This document shows positions 8,834-18,300 of a stretch of DNA of 64,000 nt, in pieces; positions within the stretch are counted from its first letter, which is position 1, and the number at the start of each line of letters is the position of its first letter. Source of the DNA: Lacipirellula parvula (GTDB lineage: Bacteria > Planctomycetota > Planctomycetia > Pirellulales > Lacipirellulaceae); assembly GCF_009177095.1 (NCBI RefSeq), contig NZ_AP021861.1:6306501-6370500 (forward strand). The letters are read 5' to 3'. The notes below the pieces were generated by a model that worked only from the letters and a program-made list of their open reading frames with translations, searched no databases and was not told where the DNA came from. The translations under genes were made by a program, and so were the position numbers.

Positions 8834-11800
8834 TCACTTCACCCCGCGCCGCCAGAACCGATCCGACGCATACCGCAGCACCACGTAAAACGTCGGCGTC
8901 AAAATCAAACCGAACATCGTGACGCCGAGCATCCCGGCGAACACCGACGTTCCGAGCACTTGCCGCAACTCCGACGCCGGCCCCTCGGCCAGCGCCAGCG
9001 GCAACACGCCGAGCAGGAACGCGAACGACGTCATCACGATCGGCCGCAACCGTAGCCGGCACGCTTCGATGGCCGCCTCGATCGTCGAATGCCCCTCTTC
9101 TTCGAGTTGCTTCGCAAACTCGACGATCAGCACCGCGTTCTTCGCCGCGAGGCCAATGAGCACAACGAACGCGATTTGCGTGATGAGGTTGTTGTCCATC
9201 CCGCGAGCCGAGACGCCCGCCAGCGCGAACGGCAAGCAAATCGGCGCGATGAGGATGATCGCCAGCGGAAGTGACCAACTCTCGTACTCCGCCGAGTGCA
9301 CAAGAAACACGAACAGCACGCACAGCGGGAAGATGTAGAGCGCCGTGTTCCCCGCGAGTTGCTCTTGGTACGCGATCTCCGTCCACGCAATCGTCATCCC
9401 CGGCGGCAAGATCTCGCGGCCGAGCCGTTCGATCGTCGCAATCGCTTCGCCCGAGCTATGCCCTGCCCCGGTATCTCCCTGCACCTCCGCCGCGGGAAAC
9501 ATGTTGTACCGCACGACGCGGTCAGGCCCGCTCTGCCATTTCACGTCGACCACCGAACCGAGCGGCACCATCCGGCCATTCGCGTTGCGAGTCTTCAATC
9601 GACGAATGTCCTCCGCCTGATCGCGAAAGTCTTCCTCCGATTGCGTCCGCACCTGAAACGTGCGGCCATACAAATTGAAATCGTTAACGTACGCCGAGCC
9701 AAGGTTCGTCTGCAGCGCATCGAACACGCTCGTGAGCGACACGTTAAGCATGTTCGCCTTGACGCGGTCGACGTCGGCAAACAACTGCGGCGTCGATGCG
9801 CGGTAGGTCGTAAACACCCCCGCGAGCGTCGGCTCCTTGTAGCAGGCGGCGATCAACTCATCGGTCGCTTTCTGCAGAGCCTGCGCGCCGCTCCCTTTGC
9901 GGTCTTGCACGAGGAACTTATACCCGCCGGCGGTTCCCAGCCCTTGCACCGGCGGCGGCGGGACGACGAAGATGCTCGCATCAGGAATCGCCATCAGCGC
10001 CTGCTGCAAACTGTCGAGTTGCGTCAGAATCGGCGGCGCCGCCTCGCCCTCGTTCTTCACGCTCGCCGGGCCGACGAAGATCGCCGCCGCATTCGGACTG
10101 TTCGACCGCGTGGCGCCCGAGAACCCCGAAAAGCCGACCGCGAAGCCGACGCCCGGATGCTTCATGATGATCTCGGTCGCTTGCTTCACCACTGCGTCGG
10201 TGCGCGCGAGTGACGCCCCGTCGGGCAGCTGCAACACTGTAATGAGGTATCCCTTATCTTGCCGTGGAATAAACCCGCCCGGCACCGCCTTGAACCCATA
10301 CACGGTCGCCCCAATCAGCGCCGCGTAGAGCAACAGCGGCAGCGCGATCTTGCGTAGATTCCACTTGACCGTGGCCGCGTAGAGCGTGCTCGTCCGATCG
10401 AACCCGCGATTAAACAGCCGGAAGAACCAGCCAAACGCAAAGTCCCAGAACCGCGTGAACAGATCCCGCTTCGCCCCATGCGGCTGCAAGAGCAGCGCGC
10501 AGAGCGCGGGCGTGAGCGTCAACGAATTGAACGCCGACAACAGCGTCGACACCGCGATCGTCAGCGCGAACTGCCTGTAAAACTCGCCGCTGATGCCGCC
10601 GATAAACGCCGTCGGCACGAACACCGCCGACAAGCCGACCGCGATCGCGATCACCGCCGCGGTCACTTCGTCCATCGCTTTGTACGTCGCCTCCCGCGGC
10701 GGCAAGCCGAGCGCGATGTGCCGCTCGACATTCTCCACGACGACGATCGCATCGTCGACGACAATGCCGATCGCCAGCACCAGCCCGAATAGCGACAGCA
10801 TATTCAGGGAGAACCCGAACAGCGACATCGCCGCGAATGTGCCGATGAGCGACACCGGAATCGCGATGAGCGGAATGAGGCTCGCCCGCCAGTTTTGCAA
10901 GAACACGAGCACGACGATCACCACCAAGATGGCCGCTTCAAACAGCGTGTGGATCACCGCATCGATCGACTCGCGGACGAAGACCGTCGGGTTGTAAACG
11001 ATCTGGTACTCCAGCCCCTCGGGAAACTCCTTCGACAACTCTTCGATCGTCTGCTCAACGCCGGCCGCCGTCGCCAGGGCGTTCGAACCGGGCCGCTGCG
11101 CGATCGCAATCGCCACAGCCGTCTCGCCGTCGAGATACGTGTTGACGGTATACTCTCGCGAACCAAGCTCAATCCGAGCCACGTCGCGCAACCGAATCAC
11201 CCGGCCATCAGCTCCGGTGCGGACGACCATATCCTCGAACTGCTCCGGCTCAAGCAATCGCCCCAGCGTGTTGATCGTCAGCTGATAATCGCCCGAGACC
11301 GACTGCGGCGGCTGACCGATGACGCCCGACGCCACCTGGACGTTTTGCGCACGAATCGCCCGCAAGATATCGTCGCCCGTCAGCGACAGATGCGCAAGCT
11401 TCTCCGTATCGATCCACACCCGCATGCTGTACTCACGCAAGCCCGGCATGGTGACATCGCCGACGCCATCGACCCGCGACAGCGCATCCTTTACCTGGAT
11501 GAGGGCGTAGTTGCCCATGTAAAGCTGGTCATACGTCTTCTTCGGCGAGACGAGGTGAATCACCATCAACAAGTCGGGCGACGACTTGATCGTCGTCACG
11601 CCCAGCCGCCGCACATCCTCCGGCAGCCGGGCCTCAGCCGTCGAGACGCGGTTCTGCACCAGCACCTGCGCCTTGTCGAGATCGGTGCCAAGCTTGAACG
11701 TCACCGTCAACTGCATCACGCCGTCGACCGTCGACTGCGACGACATGTACAGCATGTCCTCGACGCCGTTCACCTCTTGTTCGATCGGCGTCGCCACCGT

Positions 11801-11983
11801 GTCGGCGATCACCTCCGGCGAAGCCCCCGGATACATAGCTCGCACAACGATCGTCGGCGGCACGATGTCGGGGTACTGCGCCGCCGGCAACGTGAGGTAC
11901 GCGATGCCGCCGAGGATGACGGTCACCACCGAAATCACGGTCGCGAAGATTGGCCGATCGATGAAAAAATGGGCGAATTTCAT
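8834..11983 (-). CDS. RND efflux pump, HAE1 (AcrB/MexB-like) inner-membrane transporter
   Basis: 1049 residues, the normal length for AcrB-type pumps. It begins MKFAHFFIDRPIFATVISV, the standard HAE1 start, and has two sets of a first helix, a large periplasmic loop and five further helices. The proton-relay aspartates are present in TM4 (GIVVDDAIVVVENVER). The second half carries the matching GLAAKNAVLIVEFAKQLEEEG segment with its conserved lysine. HAE1 pumps export hydrophobic and amphiphilic compounds rather than metals; CusA/CzcA (HME) signatures were not seen. Twelve bases separate it from the adaptor gene upstream, so the two form an operon. It converges on the TolC-like gene. Confidence 0.95.
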   Translation of the reverse strand: MKFAHFFIDRPIFATVISVVTVILGGIAYLTLPAAQYPDIVPPTIVVRAMYPGASPEVIADTVATPIEQEVNGVEDMLYMSSQSTVDGVMQLTVTFKLGTDLDKAQVLVQNRVSTAEARLPEDVRRLGVTTIKSSPDLLMVIHLVSPKKTYDQLYMGNYALIQVKDALSRVDGVGDVTMPGLREYSMRVWIDTEKLAHLSLTGDDILRAIRAQNVQVASGVIGQPPQSVSGDYQLTINTLGRLLEPEQFEDMVVRTGADGRVIRLRDVARIELGSREYTVNTYLDGETAVAIAIAQRPGSNALATAAGVEQTIEELSKEFPEGLEYQIVYNPTVFVRESIDAVIHTLFEAAILVVIVVLVFLQNWRASLIPLIAIPVSLIGTFAAMSLFGFSLNMLSLFGLVLAIGIVVDDAIVVVENVERHIALGLPPREATYKAMDEVTAAVIAIAVGLSAVFVPTAFIGGISGEFYRQFALTIAVSTLLSAFNSLTLTPALCALLLQPHGAKRDLFTRFWDFAFGWFFRLFNRGFDRTSTLYAATVKWNLRKIALPLLLYAALIGATVYGFKAVPGGFIPRQDKGYLITVLQLPDGASLARTDAVVKQATEIIMKHPGVGFAVGFSGFSGATRSNSPNAAAIFVGPASVKNEGEAAPPILTQLDSLQQALMAIPDASIFVVPPPPVQGLGTAGGYKFLVQDRKGSGAQALQKATDELIAACYKEPTLAGVFTTYRASTPQLFADVDRVKANMLNVSLTSVFDALQTNLGSAYVNDFNLYGRTFQVRTQSEEDFRDQAEDIRRLKTRNANGRMVPLGSVVDVKWQSGPDRVVRYNMFPAAEVQGDTGAGHSSGEAIATIERLGREILPPGMTIAWTEIAYQEQLAGNTALYIFPLCVLFVFLVHSAEYESWSLPLAIILIAPICLPFALAGVSARGMDNNLITQIAFVVLIGLAAKNAVLIVEFAKQLEEEGHSTIEAAIEACRLRLRPIVMTSFAFLLGVLPLALAEGPASELRQVLGTSVFAGMLGVTMFGLILTPTFYVVLRYASDRFWRRGVK

Positions 11984-11995
11984 GGGAGTCGATCT

Positions 11996-13444
11996 CTAGT
12001 TGGCACGCTTCGAAACGGGAATCCGCGACTCGCCAGCCGCGTTGGCCAGCTCGCGTTCGTCGACCGGCCGCGAATTCGTCCGCGGCTGCGAGAGCCATTC
12101 ACGTTGGGGCACGCGCTCGAAATCATTCGGCAATCCCTCCGCATCGAGCGCGAGCGTTTCGGTCTTCACCTTGACCGGAATGCCGGGCATCACCCGTTGC
12201 AATCCGCGCAAAATGAGCTGCTCGCTGCCGTCGAGCCCTTCCCGCACGACGCGCAGATTGCGAACCGGCGGACCCAGCTTCACATTCCGCCGCTCGACCT
12301 TCCCCTCAGCGTTCACCAGCAGCACGTACTTCTCCGATTGGTCCGCACTCACCGCGAAGTCGGGAACTAGCACCGCCTCGTACCGCTCGCTGCCCGGAAT
12401 CCGCAGTCGCGCGAACAGCCCGGGCGTCAGCTTGAGATCAGGATTCGGCAGAATCGCCTGCCCGCGCATCGTGCCGGTCTCGGCGTCCATGCGATTGTCG
12501 AAGAAATCGAGATGCCCCCGATGCGGAAACTCGTCCGGCTCGTCGGCCAGCCCCGCGAAAATCGGGTTCTTTCCCTCGGCCGTCTCTTCGCCCGTCGGCT
12601 TTCCTTCGAGCTTCTGGTACTTCAAAAACGCTTGTTCATCGGCATCGAAGAAGGCGTGAATCGGATCGAGCGAGACGATCGTCGTGATCATCGTCGACTG
12701 CCCTACCCCGCCGCTGATCATGTTGCCGATCGTCACCTCACGGGCGCCGATGCGGCCGGTGATCGGGGCGCGAATCTGCGTGTACCCCAGATTGAGCTGC
12801 GCGAGTTCAAGCCGCGCATCGGCCGCTTCTTCGGCTGACCGCGCCGAAGCGGTCGCCGTCTTCGCCAAGGCAAGTCGCGCGGACGTGGCTTCCAAGCTCG
12901 CTTGAGCTTGCCGCTGCTCCGACTGCCGGATGTCGACTTCTTGCTCGGGAATCGCCTGCTTCTCCAGCAGCGATTTGGCCCGCTTGAGCAGCGTCTCGGA
13001 CAACTCGAACTGCGATTGGGCGACCTTCACTTCAGCTTCAGTCTGCCGCTCGGTCGCCTGAGCTTGCTCCACCTGCGACTTCGCTTCCGACAGCGACGCA
13101 TTAGCCAGGTTGACCTCCGCCTGAAACGGCCGCGGGTCGATCAAGCAAAGCAAGTCACCCTCGCGCACCAGCTCGCCTTCGTCGTAGTAGATCGCGTCGA
13201 GGTAGCCGCTCACGCGAGCGCGCACTTCAACGAACTCAATCGCTTCAAGCCGGCCGACGTACTCGTCCCACTCGACGATCGGCGCCTTCACCGGATTGCC
13301 GACGACGACTTCCACCGGCGGCGGAGCAGGAACTTCAACTTGCTGCGAGCATCCGGTAGCAAAGGCGATCGCAAACAACAAAGGCACAGCGGGAGCGGCG
13401 GCGCGTACCGCCAGCGCACCCCGCCGATAGCGGGAATTCGACAT
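11996..13444 (-). CDS. RND periplasmic adaptor, lipoprotein (AcrA/MexA-like)
   Basis: 482 residues. Lipobox FATGC with Cys32 as predicted lipidation site. Then come a barrel-sandwich half (RARVSGYLDAIYYDEGELVREGDLLCLIDPRPF), a helical hairpin of about 110 residues (LANASLSEAKSQVEQAQATERQTEAEVK to ADARLELAQLNLGY), the second lipoyl half (TQIRAPITGRIGAREVTIGNM), a beta-barrel and a C-terminal domain. Partner of the HAE1 pump directly downstream. The hairpin is shorter than that of the ABC-linked adaptor in the facing cluster, so the two adaptors are not redundant in shape. A consensus-like promoter lies about 230 bases upstream. Confidence 0.93.
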   Translation of the reverse strand: MSNSRYRRGALAVRAAAPAVPLLFAIAFATGCSQQVEVPAPPPVEVVVGNPVKAPIVEWDEYVGRLEAIEFVEVRARVSGYLDAIYYDEGELVREGDLLCLIDPRPFQAEVNLANASLSEAKSQVEQAQATERQTEAEVKVAQSQFELSETLLKRAKSLLEKQAIPEQEVDIRQSEQRQAQASLEATSARLALAKTATASARSAEEAADARLELAQLNLGYTQIRAPITGRIGAREVTIGNMISGGVGQSTMITTIVSLDPIHAFFDADEQAFLKYQKLEGKPTGEETAEGKNPIFAGLADEPDEFPHRGHLDFFDNRMDAETGTMRGQAILPNPDLKLTPGLFARLRIPGSERYEAVLVPDFAVSADQSEKYVLLVNAEGKVERRNVKLGPPVRNLRVVREGLDGSEQLILRGLQRVMPGIPVKVKTETLALDAEGLPNDFERVPQREWLSQPRTNSRPVDERELANAAGESRIPVSKRAN

Positions 13445-13494
13445 GGGACTGGCTCTTCCGAGGATGGCAGGAAATCAACTGTCCACCGCGGGAC

Positions 13495-13506
13495 TAACGT
13501 TCGTTA
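13495..13506. promoter_or_regulatory. Inverted repeat in leader of the RND operon
   Basis: TAACGTTCGTTA, with half-sites TAACG and CGTTA separated by TT, lies about 50 bases upstream of the adaptor start. It falls downstream of the predicted transcription start, in the untranslated leader. Short palindromes of this type are bound by TetR-family repressors of RND pumps, but no TetR gene is visible here, so the regulator is unknown. Chance occurrence cannot be excluded for a 12-base site. Confidence 0.3.
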
Positions 13507-13660
13507 ACCCTCGCCAGCGGCAGCGATCAATCGGGGCGGGAGAAACGCTCGATGAAAGAGACGCTTCTGCTCGGTCATGGTTCGGGAGACGAAGCAATTT
13601 GCGTGACGCTCGCCCCAAACTTGGGAGTCGCATGCGTATTCTTCGGCTTGCCTCCGCCAG

Positions 13661-13681
13661 TAACTTTCATGATAATAGTTA
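13661..13681. promoter_or_regulatory. Candidate operator overlapping the RND operon promoter
   Basis: Inverted repeat TAACT-N11-AGTTA, perfectly symmetrical in the arms, covering the predicted -10 box of the minus-strand promoter. HxlR-family dimers bind palindromes of about this span, and an HxlR gene starts 480 bases away on the other strand. Binding is inferred, not shown. Confidence 0.4.
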
Positions 13682-13700
13682 GTGTCGACTGATGGGTCAA
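13672..13700 (-). promoter_or_regulatory. Predicted housekeeping-type promoter for adaptor-RND operon
   Basis: On the minus strand, TTGACC (13700-13695) and TATTAT (13677-13672) are separated by exactly 17 bases, a close match to a sigma-70 type promoter in otherwise GC-rich DNA. Transcription would begin near 13665 and run through a leader of about 220 bases before the adaptor start at 13444. Confidence 0.55.
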
Positions 13701-13770
13701 GCCGAGGAATGTTCCATGAGATCAATCGCGGCCAACCGTAGACTTGTAGACGCCTGCGGTACTTCATTTG

Positions 13771-14006
13771 AACCGCCAAGGACGCCAAGGTTCGCCAAGT
13801 AAAGACACTCTATCCCCGATTTCTTTTGCGCCTTCGCGCCTTTGCGTGAGACCTTTCTTTCTAAAAAAAGATCTCACGCAAAGGCGCAGAGGCGCAAAGG
13901 AAAGACAAGCAGAGAGGAGTTCGGTCCTCCTGCGTCGTGTCCGCCGTGCCGTCGTGGTTCACTCACCCTCGCATTTCCTTGGCGAACCTTGGCGTGCTTG
14001 GCGGTT
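13771..14006. repeat. Large nested inverted-repeat element built from periodic short words
   Basis: The outer arms 13771-13799 and 13978-14006 are inverted copies matching at 28 of 29 positions and consist of repeated CGCCAAG-like words. Inside them, 13822-13851 and 13872-13901 are inverted copies matching at about 27 of 30 positions, built from CAAAGGCGC-like words around an A/T-rich loop. A third word family (roughly 13925-13960, CACGACGG-like on the minus strand) lies between inner and outer right arms without an inverted partner. The element sits between the RND operon promoter and the HxlR gene and contains no credible gene. Similar words recur in many bacterial genomes from memory; I know no established function. 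Confidence 0.8.
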
Positions 14007-14163
14007 GCCTTACCTGCTTTCAATCCCTGCAGTTCCAAAGCGCTTACTAAAATCTCCATCGTGAAGAACCGGCGGCCTGCGTAGAATACTTCGTATCCAC
14101 ACAAAGAGCGGCGTCGCAGCTATTGCTAGCGAACGTCGGCGGCCCTTTTCACGTGATCGTCGT

Positions 14164-14784
14164 ATGCAACGCAAAGATCTCAGCAACGAAGTTTGCCCCG
14201 TCGCGCGCAGCCTCGAACAAGTCGGCGAATGGTGGAGCATGCTCATCCTTCGCGACGCGCTCGCCGGACTGACGCGCTTCGACGAATTCGAAAAGAGCCT
14301 CTCGATCGCGCCGAACATGCTCTCGCGACGACTCGCGGCAATGGTCGAGTCGAATATTCTTGAAAAACGCAAGTACTGCGATCGCCCGCCGCGCTACGAG
14401 TACGTCCCCACGCAACGCGGCCGCGACTTCCAGCCGGTCCTCTGGGCGCTGCTCGCCTGGGGCAACAAGCACTGCACCGAAGCCGGCAAAGGGATCCACA
14501 TCGTCAACATCAAGACAGGCGCCGTCGCCGATCCGGTGCTCGTCGACCGCAAGTCGGGCAAGCTGCTCAGCGACCAGGAATACCACCTCGTCTGCGAGGC
14601 GAAGGCCGCCCAAGCGGCCAAGGAACGGGTCGAGATGATCAACGCTCGCCGTACTGCGAGCACCGCCGACGCTAGTTCAGCGAGCGCACCGGCCCCAAAA
14701 ACGAGCGTCCCCAAGAAGAAGGCTACGCCCACGGCGAAAAAAGCTTCGGCGGCCCCGAAACGTCCGGCGGCAAAGCGCTCGTAG
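14164..14784 (+). CDS. HxlR-family transcriptional regulator with basic Ala/Lys-rich tail
   Basis: 206 residues. The first 115 residues are a typical HxlR winged helix: a CPVARSLEQVGEWWSMLILRDAL start with the conserved early cysteine, then TRFDEFEKSLSIAPNMLSRRLAAMVESNIL (recognition helix) and the wing KYCDRPPRYEYVPTQRG. HxlR proteins are dimeric repressors or activators, often responding to reactive electrophiles through the N-terminal cysteine. The last 50 residues or so (SASAPAPKTSVPKKKATPT and onward) are a low-complexity Lys/Ala/Pro tail like that of histone H1-like proteins, absent from ordinary family members of 110-150 residues. It is the most likely regulator of the neighbouring pump operon. 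Confidence 0.9.
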   Translation: MQRKDLSNEVCPVARSLEQVGEWWSMLILRDALAGLTRFDEFEKSLSIAPNMLSRRLAAMVESNILEKRKYCDRPPRYEYVPTQRGRDFQPVLWALLAWGNKHCTEAGKGIHIVNIKTGAVADPVLVDRKSGKLLSDQEYHLVCEAKAAQAAKERVEMINARRTASTADASSASAPAPKTSVPKKKATPTAKKASAAPKRPAAKRS

Positions 14785-15300
14785 CGGCCACTTCTGAACG
14801 CAGCGGCGGCCCGTTAAATTAGGCTGTTGCTCCAGACATTCCATGGCCCCGGCGTGTTTAACGCTGGGGCCTTTCTCTTCTCCCTGAAACATTTGGCCTG
14901 TTTCCTCGCTGAACTCCGTACGGCGGCGTCGCGGACGCCGCCAGTCCGGAACTGCAGCGATCGCTAGGCCACATGCTCGAAAATTATCTCGATCCGACCG
15001 TGACGCACGCGTTGCCAATCGGCCCAAGATGGAGACAGAACCGCCGCGAAGAGGAGACGTCGCGGCGGCGGCATGGGCGCGTGGCACGCCTGCTCTCGCA
15101 GCGCCCCTTAACATTCGCACCCGCGGCACGCTGACGCCGCGGCACTTTCCGGACTTTTCGAGCACTGCGCCAGCACTTCGCTGATCTGCGCGCGGGGCCA
15201 CCAGCAGAACAACTGCGCTACTGCTGCGCACTGACCGGCAGCGCTTAATAAACATTTCGCTTACCAAGACGCATTAGCGTCAGATGATCAGGACATCACG
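14785..15300. other. Gene-free gap with hairpins before the large PEP-CTERM gene
   Basis: No coding region is supported. The stretch holds the terminator described separately, a perfect 9-bp hairpin at 14922-14942 (arms GGCGGCGTC and GACGCCGCC) and an 8-bp CCGCCGCG/CGCGGCGG hairpin near 15042-15069. The last 60 bases are AT-richer (TTAATAAACATTT near 15246) and probably contain the promoter of the gene at 15301, though no clear boxes were assigned. Confidence 0.5.
14845..14876 (+). terminator. Rho-independent terminator after the HxlR gene
   Basis: GGCCCCGGCG and CGCTGGGGCC form a 10-bp stem with one mismatch around a 7-base TGTTTAA loop, followed by TTTCTCTT. It lies 60 bases downstream of the HxlR stop. 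Confidence 0.8.
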
Positions 15301-18300
15301 ATGAATCGCACGTTAACTCGCTCGCTCATTCTCATCGCGGCCCTCGCCGGGCGGACGGCGTCGGCACAACTCGTCAACAACGAGTGGAACGCGGGCAGCG
15401 GCAATTGGAACGTTCAAAGCAACTGGTTCCCCTTCGGGGTGCCCGACAACGGCGCCGACGGGTTTGATTACAACGTCCTCATCGGCAATCGCGCCATCGC
15501 CGCCAACGCGATCGTCACGTTCGTGCCGCGCGACGGCGTCAGCGACACCGTCTCGTCGTTTGCTCTCTCGGGCGGGGCCGACTTCCTCACGAACGGCAAT
15601 CGTTTGATCGTGCTTGGCCAAGCGACCGTCGACGGCGTTGGCAGCACGCTGCGGGTCGATCCGAACGCCGCGCCTGGCGCCATCTCGTTTCAAGCAAACA
15701 ATCTGCTGCTGAAGAACTCTGCCACAATGACGATGAATGGCGGCACCCTCTACGCCGCGACGACCGACGTCGCTCCCAACGCTCGAGTGCAAGGCGGCGG
15801 CCTGATCATCTTCGGCGACGCCGATATATTCGCCGAGGACGCCTTCGATAATTCCGGAACGCTCGCCGTTGGTCTCGGCGGTACGCAAAACAACACGCTG
15901 ACGCTGCAAACGAACGGCATCGATTTCATCGACCTCGACGGCGACAACGAACTGGGCGTCGTCAACGTTTCGAATAACGTCGCCGATCCGCTGGCCGACG
16001 CACTTACCCTGGTGATCGACGCACCGCTCGAAGATCCGTTCGGCGGAACGCTGTTAATCGGCAGCCGCGACCTGGTCGAGCTCAAGCAACGTTTACTCAT
16101 GACCAACGCCACGGTTCAGCTTGCCGGCGGCGATCATCGTGCCACGCTCCGCACCGGCGCCGACACGGCGATTATCTCGACCTCGACGTTCAACATCAGC
16201 GGCGACGTCCTCCTGGACGGTCACTACCTGATCAGCAACTCGAACGTCACGGTGGCCGACTCCGCAAAACTCACGCTCACCGGCAGCACCTGGATCGATC
16301 GCGGAGCGATCTTGCTCAACAACAACAGCGAGTTGATCGTCACCGGCAACACGACGATCACCGACAGCGGCGACTTCAACTGGGACGGCACGGCCGGCAA
16401 TGCGACGACGACGGTTCGCGGCAACGGGCTGCTGACGATCGCCGTCGACGAAGTCGATAACAGCAGCAACGACTTCAGCGGCACGCTCAACCTGATCGAC
16501 AACGGCAAGGCGGTCGTCAACCTCACCTCCGACGCGTGGACGATCTCCGGCACGCTCAATAAGACAGGCGCCGGGATCTCCAGCATCACCGGCGACGGAC
16601 TTAACATCCGCGGCGCCCTCAACGTAAGCAACGGCACGCTCGCGTTGCCGAAGACGACGCTCGGCGCCGGGGCGGTCGTCAACATTGCCGCCGACGGCAT
16701 CCTGGAACTGGGCAACGACTCAAGCTTCGCCAGCCCAACTTCCGTCAACGGCGCCGGCACGCTGCGCGTCGCGGCAGCCTCCAGCGTCACTTCCAACACC
16801 ACAATCAACGTCGGAACCTTTGACTGGGACGGCCTGAACGAAGGCCAACGTCAGTTAGTTGGCAACGAGGTGACCTTTACGATCAACGCCGAGCGTTTCG
16901 ACGACGACGGCGACATGGACGACCGCATCATTCTGGGCGGCCGCGGCGCCAAGCTGATCGTCAATGGCCCCGCCGAATGGACGATGAACGGCATCTTCGC
17001 CGCCGGCATCGGCGTCTCGTCGAATAACGGATCGTCCACCATCGGCGGTACGTCGCGCATGGTGCTCGCCAACCGCCTGAACGTCGACGGGCTCGTCTTC
17101 GTCGAGGCGCCGATCACGTTTGGCGACGGTTCCTCCAGCGTCACCGGCGTCGGAACTCGCCTGGTTGTCGTCAACGAGGCGACCTATCGCTCGGGCAACA
17201 TCATCGGCGACGGCACGTACACGCCAGCCGCCGTGAACAACGTCGTCGGCACGCCCAACATCAGCGTCCGGCATTTCGACTTCGACGCCGGCGATTGGAA
17301 CATCGCGCCGGGCGGACATCTGAAGATCAACGTCACCAATTACGATCTCGTTGAGCCAACGAAGGCCTTCGATCGCAGCATCACGCTCACCGACGGCGAC
17401 GTCACCGTCAACTCGGCCGACCCGCGCTTCATCATGAACGGCACGCTGACGATGATCTCCACCAGCGCCGAGCAATCGGCCGACTGGGAAGGGGAACCAA
17501 TCAGCATCGGCGACGACAACGGCGCGTTGGACGCCAAGCTGATCGTCGGCGGCACGCACACCTCTCGCTTTCGAACTGACGTGCTGTTCAACGGCGACGC
17601 CGACGTGAACGTCGCCGCCGGGGCCGCGTTGAGCTTCGAGAACCATGTCGAGTTCAACACGTTGAGCCCCTCCGCAAGCGCCGAGTTCGCCGGCGGCGGC
17701 AAGCTCCTCTTCCAACGCACCGTCAACTTCATCGATCCGGTGACGCTCAACATGATCGGCGGCGTGGTCGACCTCGACGGCGACGACGCCACCGGCGACG
17801 TCATCACCGTCTTCGCACCGATCACCATCAAGACTGCGGAATTCAGCGACTTCGGCCGCACGAACCCGATGGGCGGCCTCAACGTCATCGATGTCCAAAG
17901 CGATTTCGGCTTCGGCTCGCTGACGGTGCAACTCGACGGCCCGACCGCGCACTGGACGCTCAATCCCGAAGGCGTGCTCAAGCTCACCAACGACCGCAAT
18001 CGCCAGACGCTGCTCGCTGGTAGCGACGTAACCTTGAAGGGAACGGTTCAAGCCAGCGGCGACGTGCAACTCGACGCTCGCGTCGACATCCAAGGATCGA
18101 TCAACATCGCGATGGCGGGCGAACCGCTCGCCCTTAACGGCGGCGATCAAGGCTTCGTCCCCAACCGCATCGCCGGCGGCGTGGTCTCCGGCGCCGGCCT
18201 CCTCGGCGCCAACGCCGACCGCGCCCTGTACGGCTTCGGCACGATCAACACGGCCATCGACTTCGACGACACCGCCATTCTTCGCGCCGATGACGGCATG

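Noticed and set aside
10895-12370. Long plus-strand frame opposite the RND pump
   Set aside because: It crosses the junction of the pump and adaptor genes without regard to their ends and has an Arg/His-rich product without family resemblance.
13504-13788. 94-codon minus-strand frame upstream of the RND adaptor gene
   Set aside because: It spans the predicted promoter and operator, has odd composition and no homology-like features; better explained as leader DNA.
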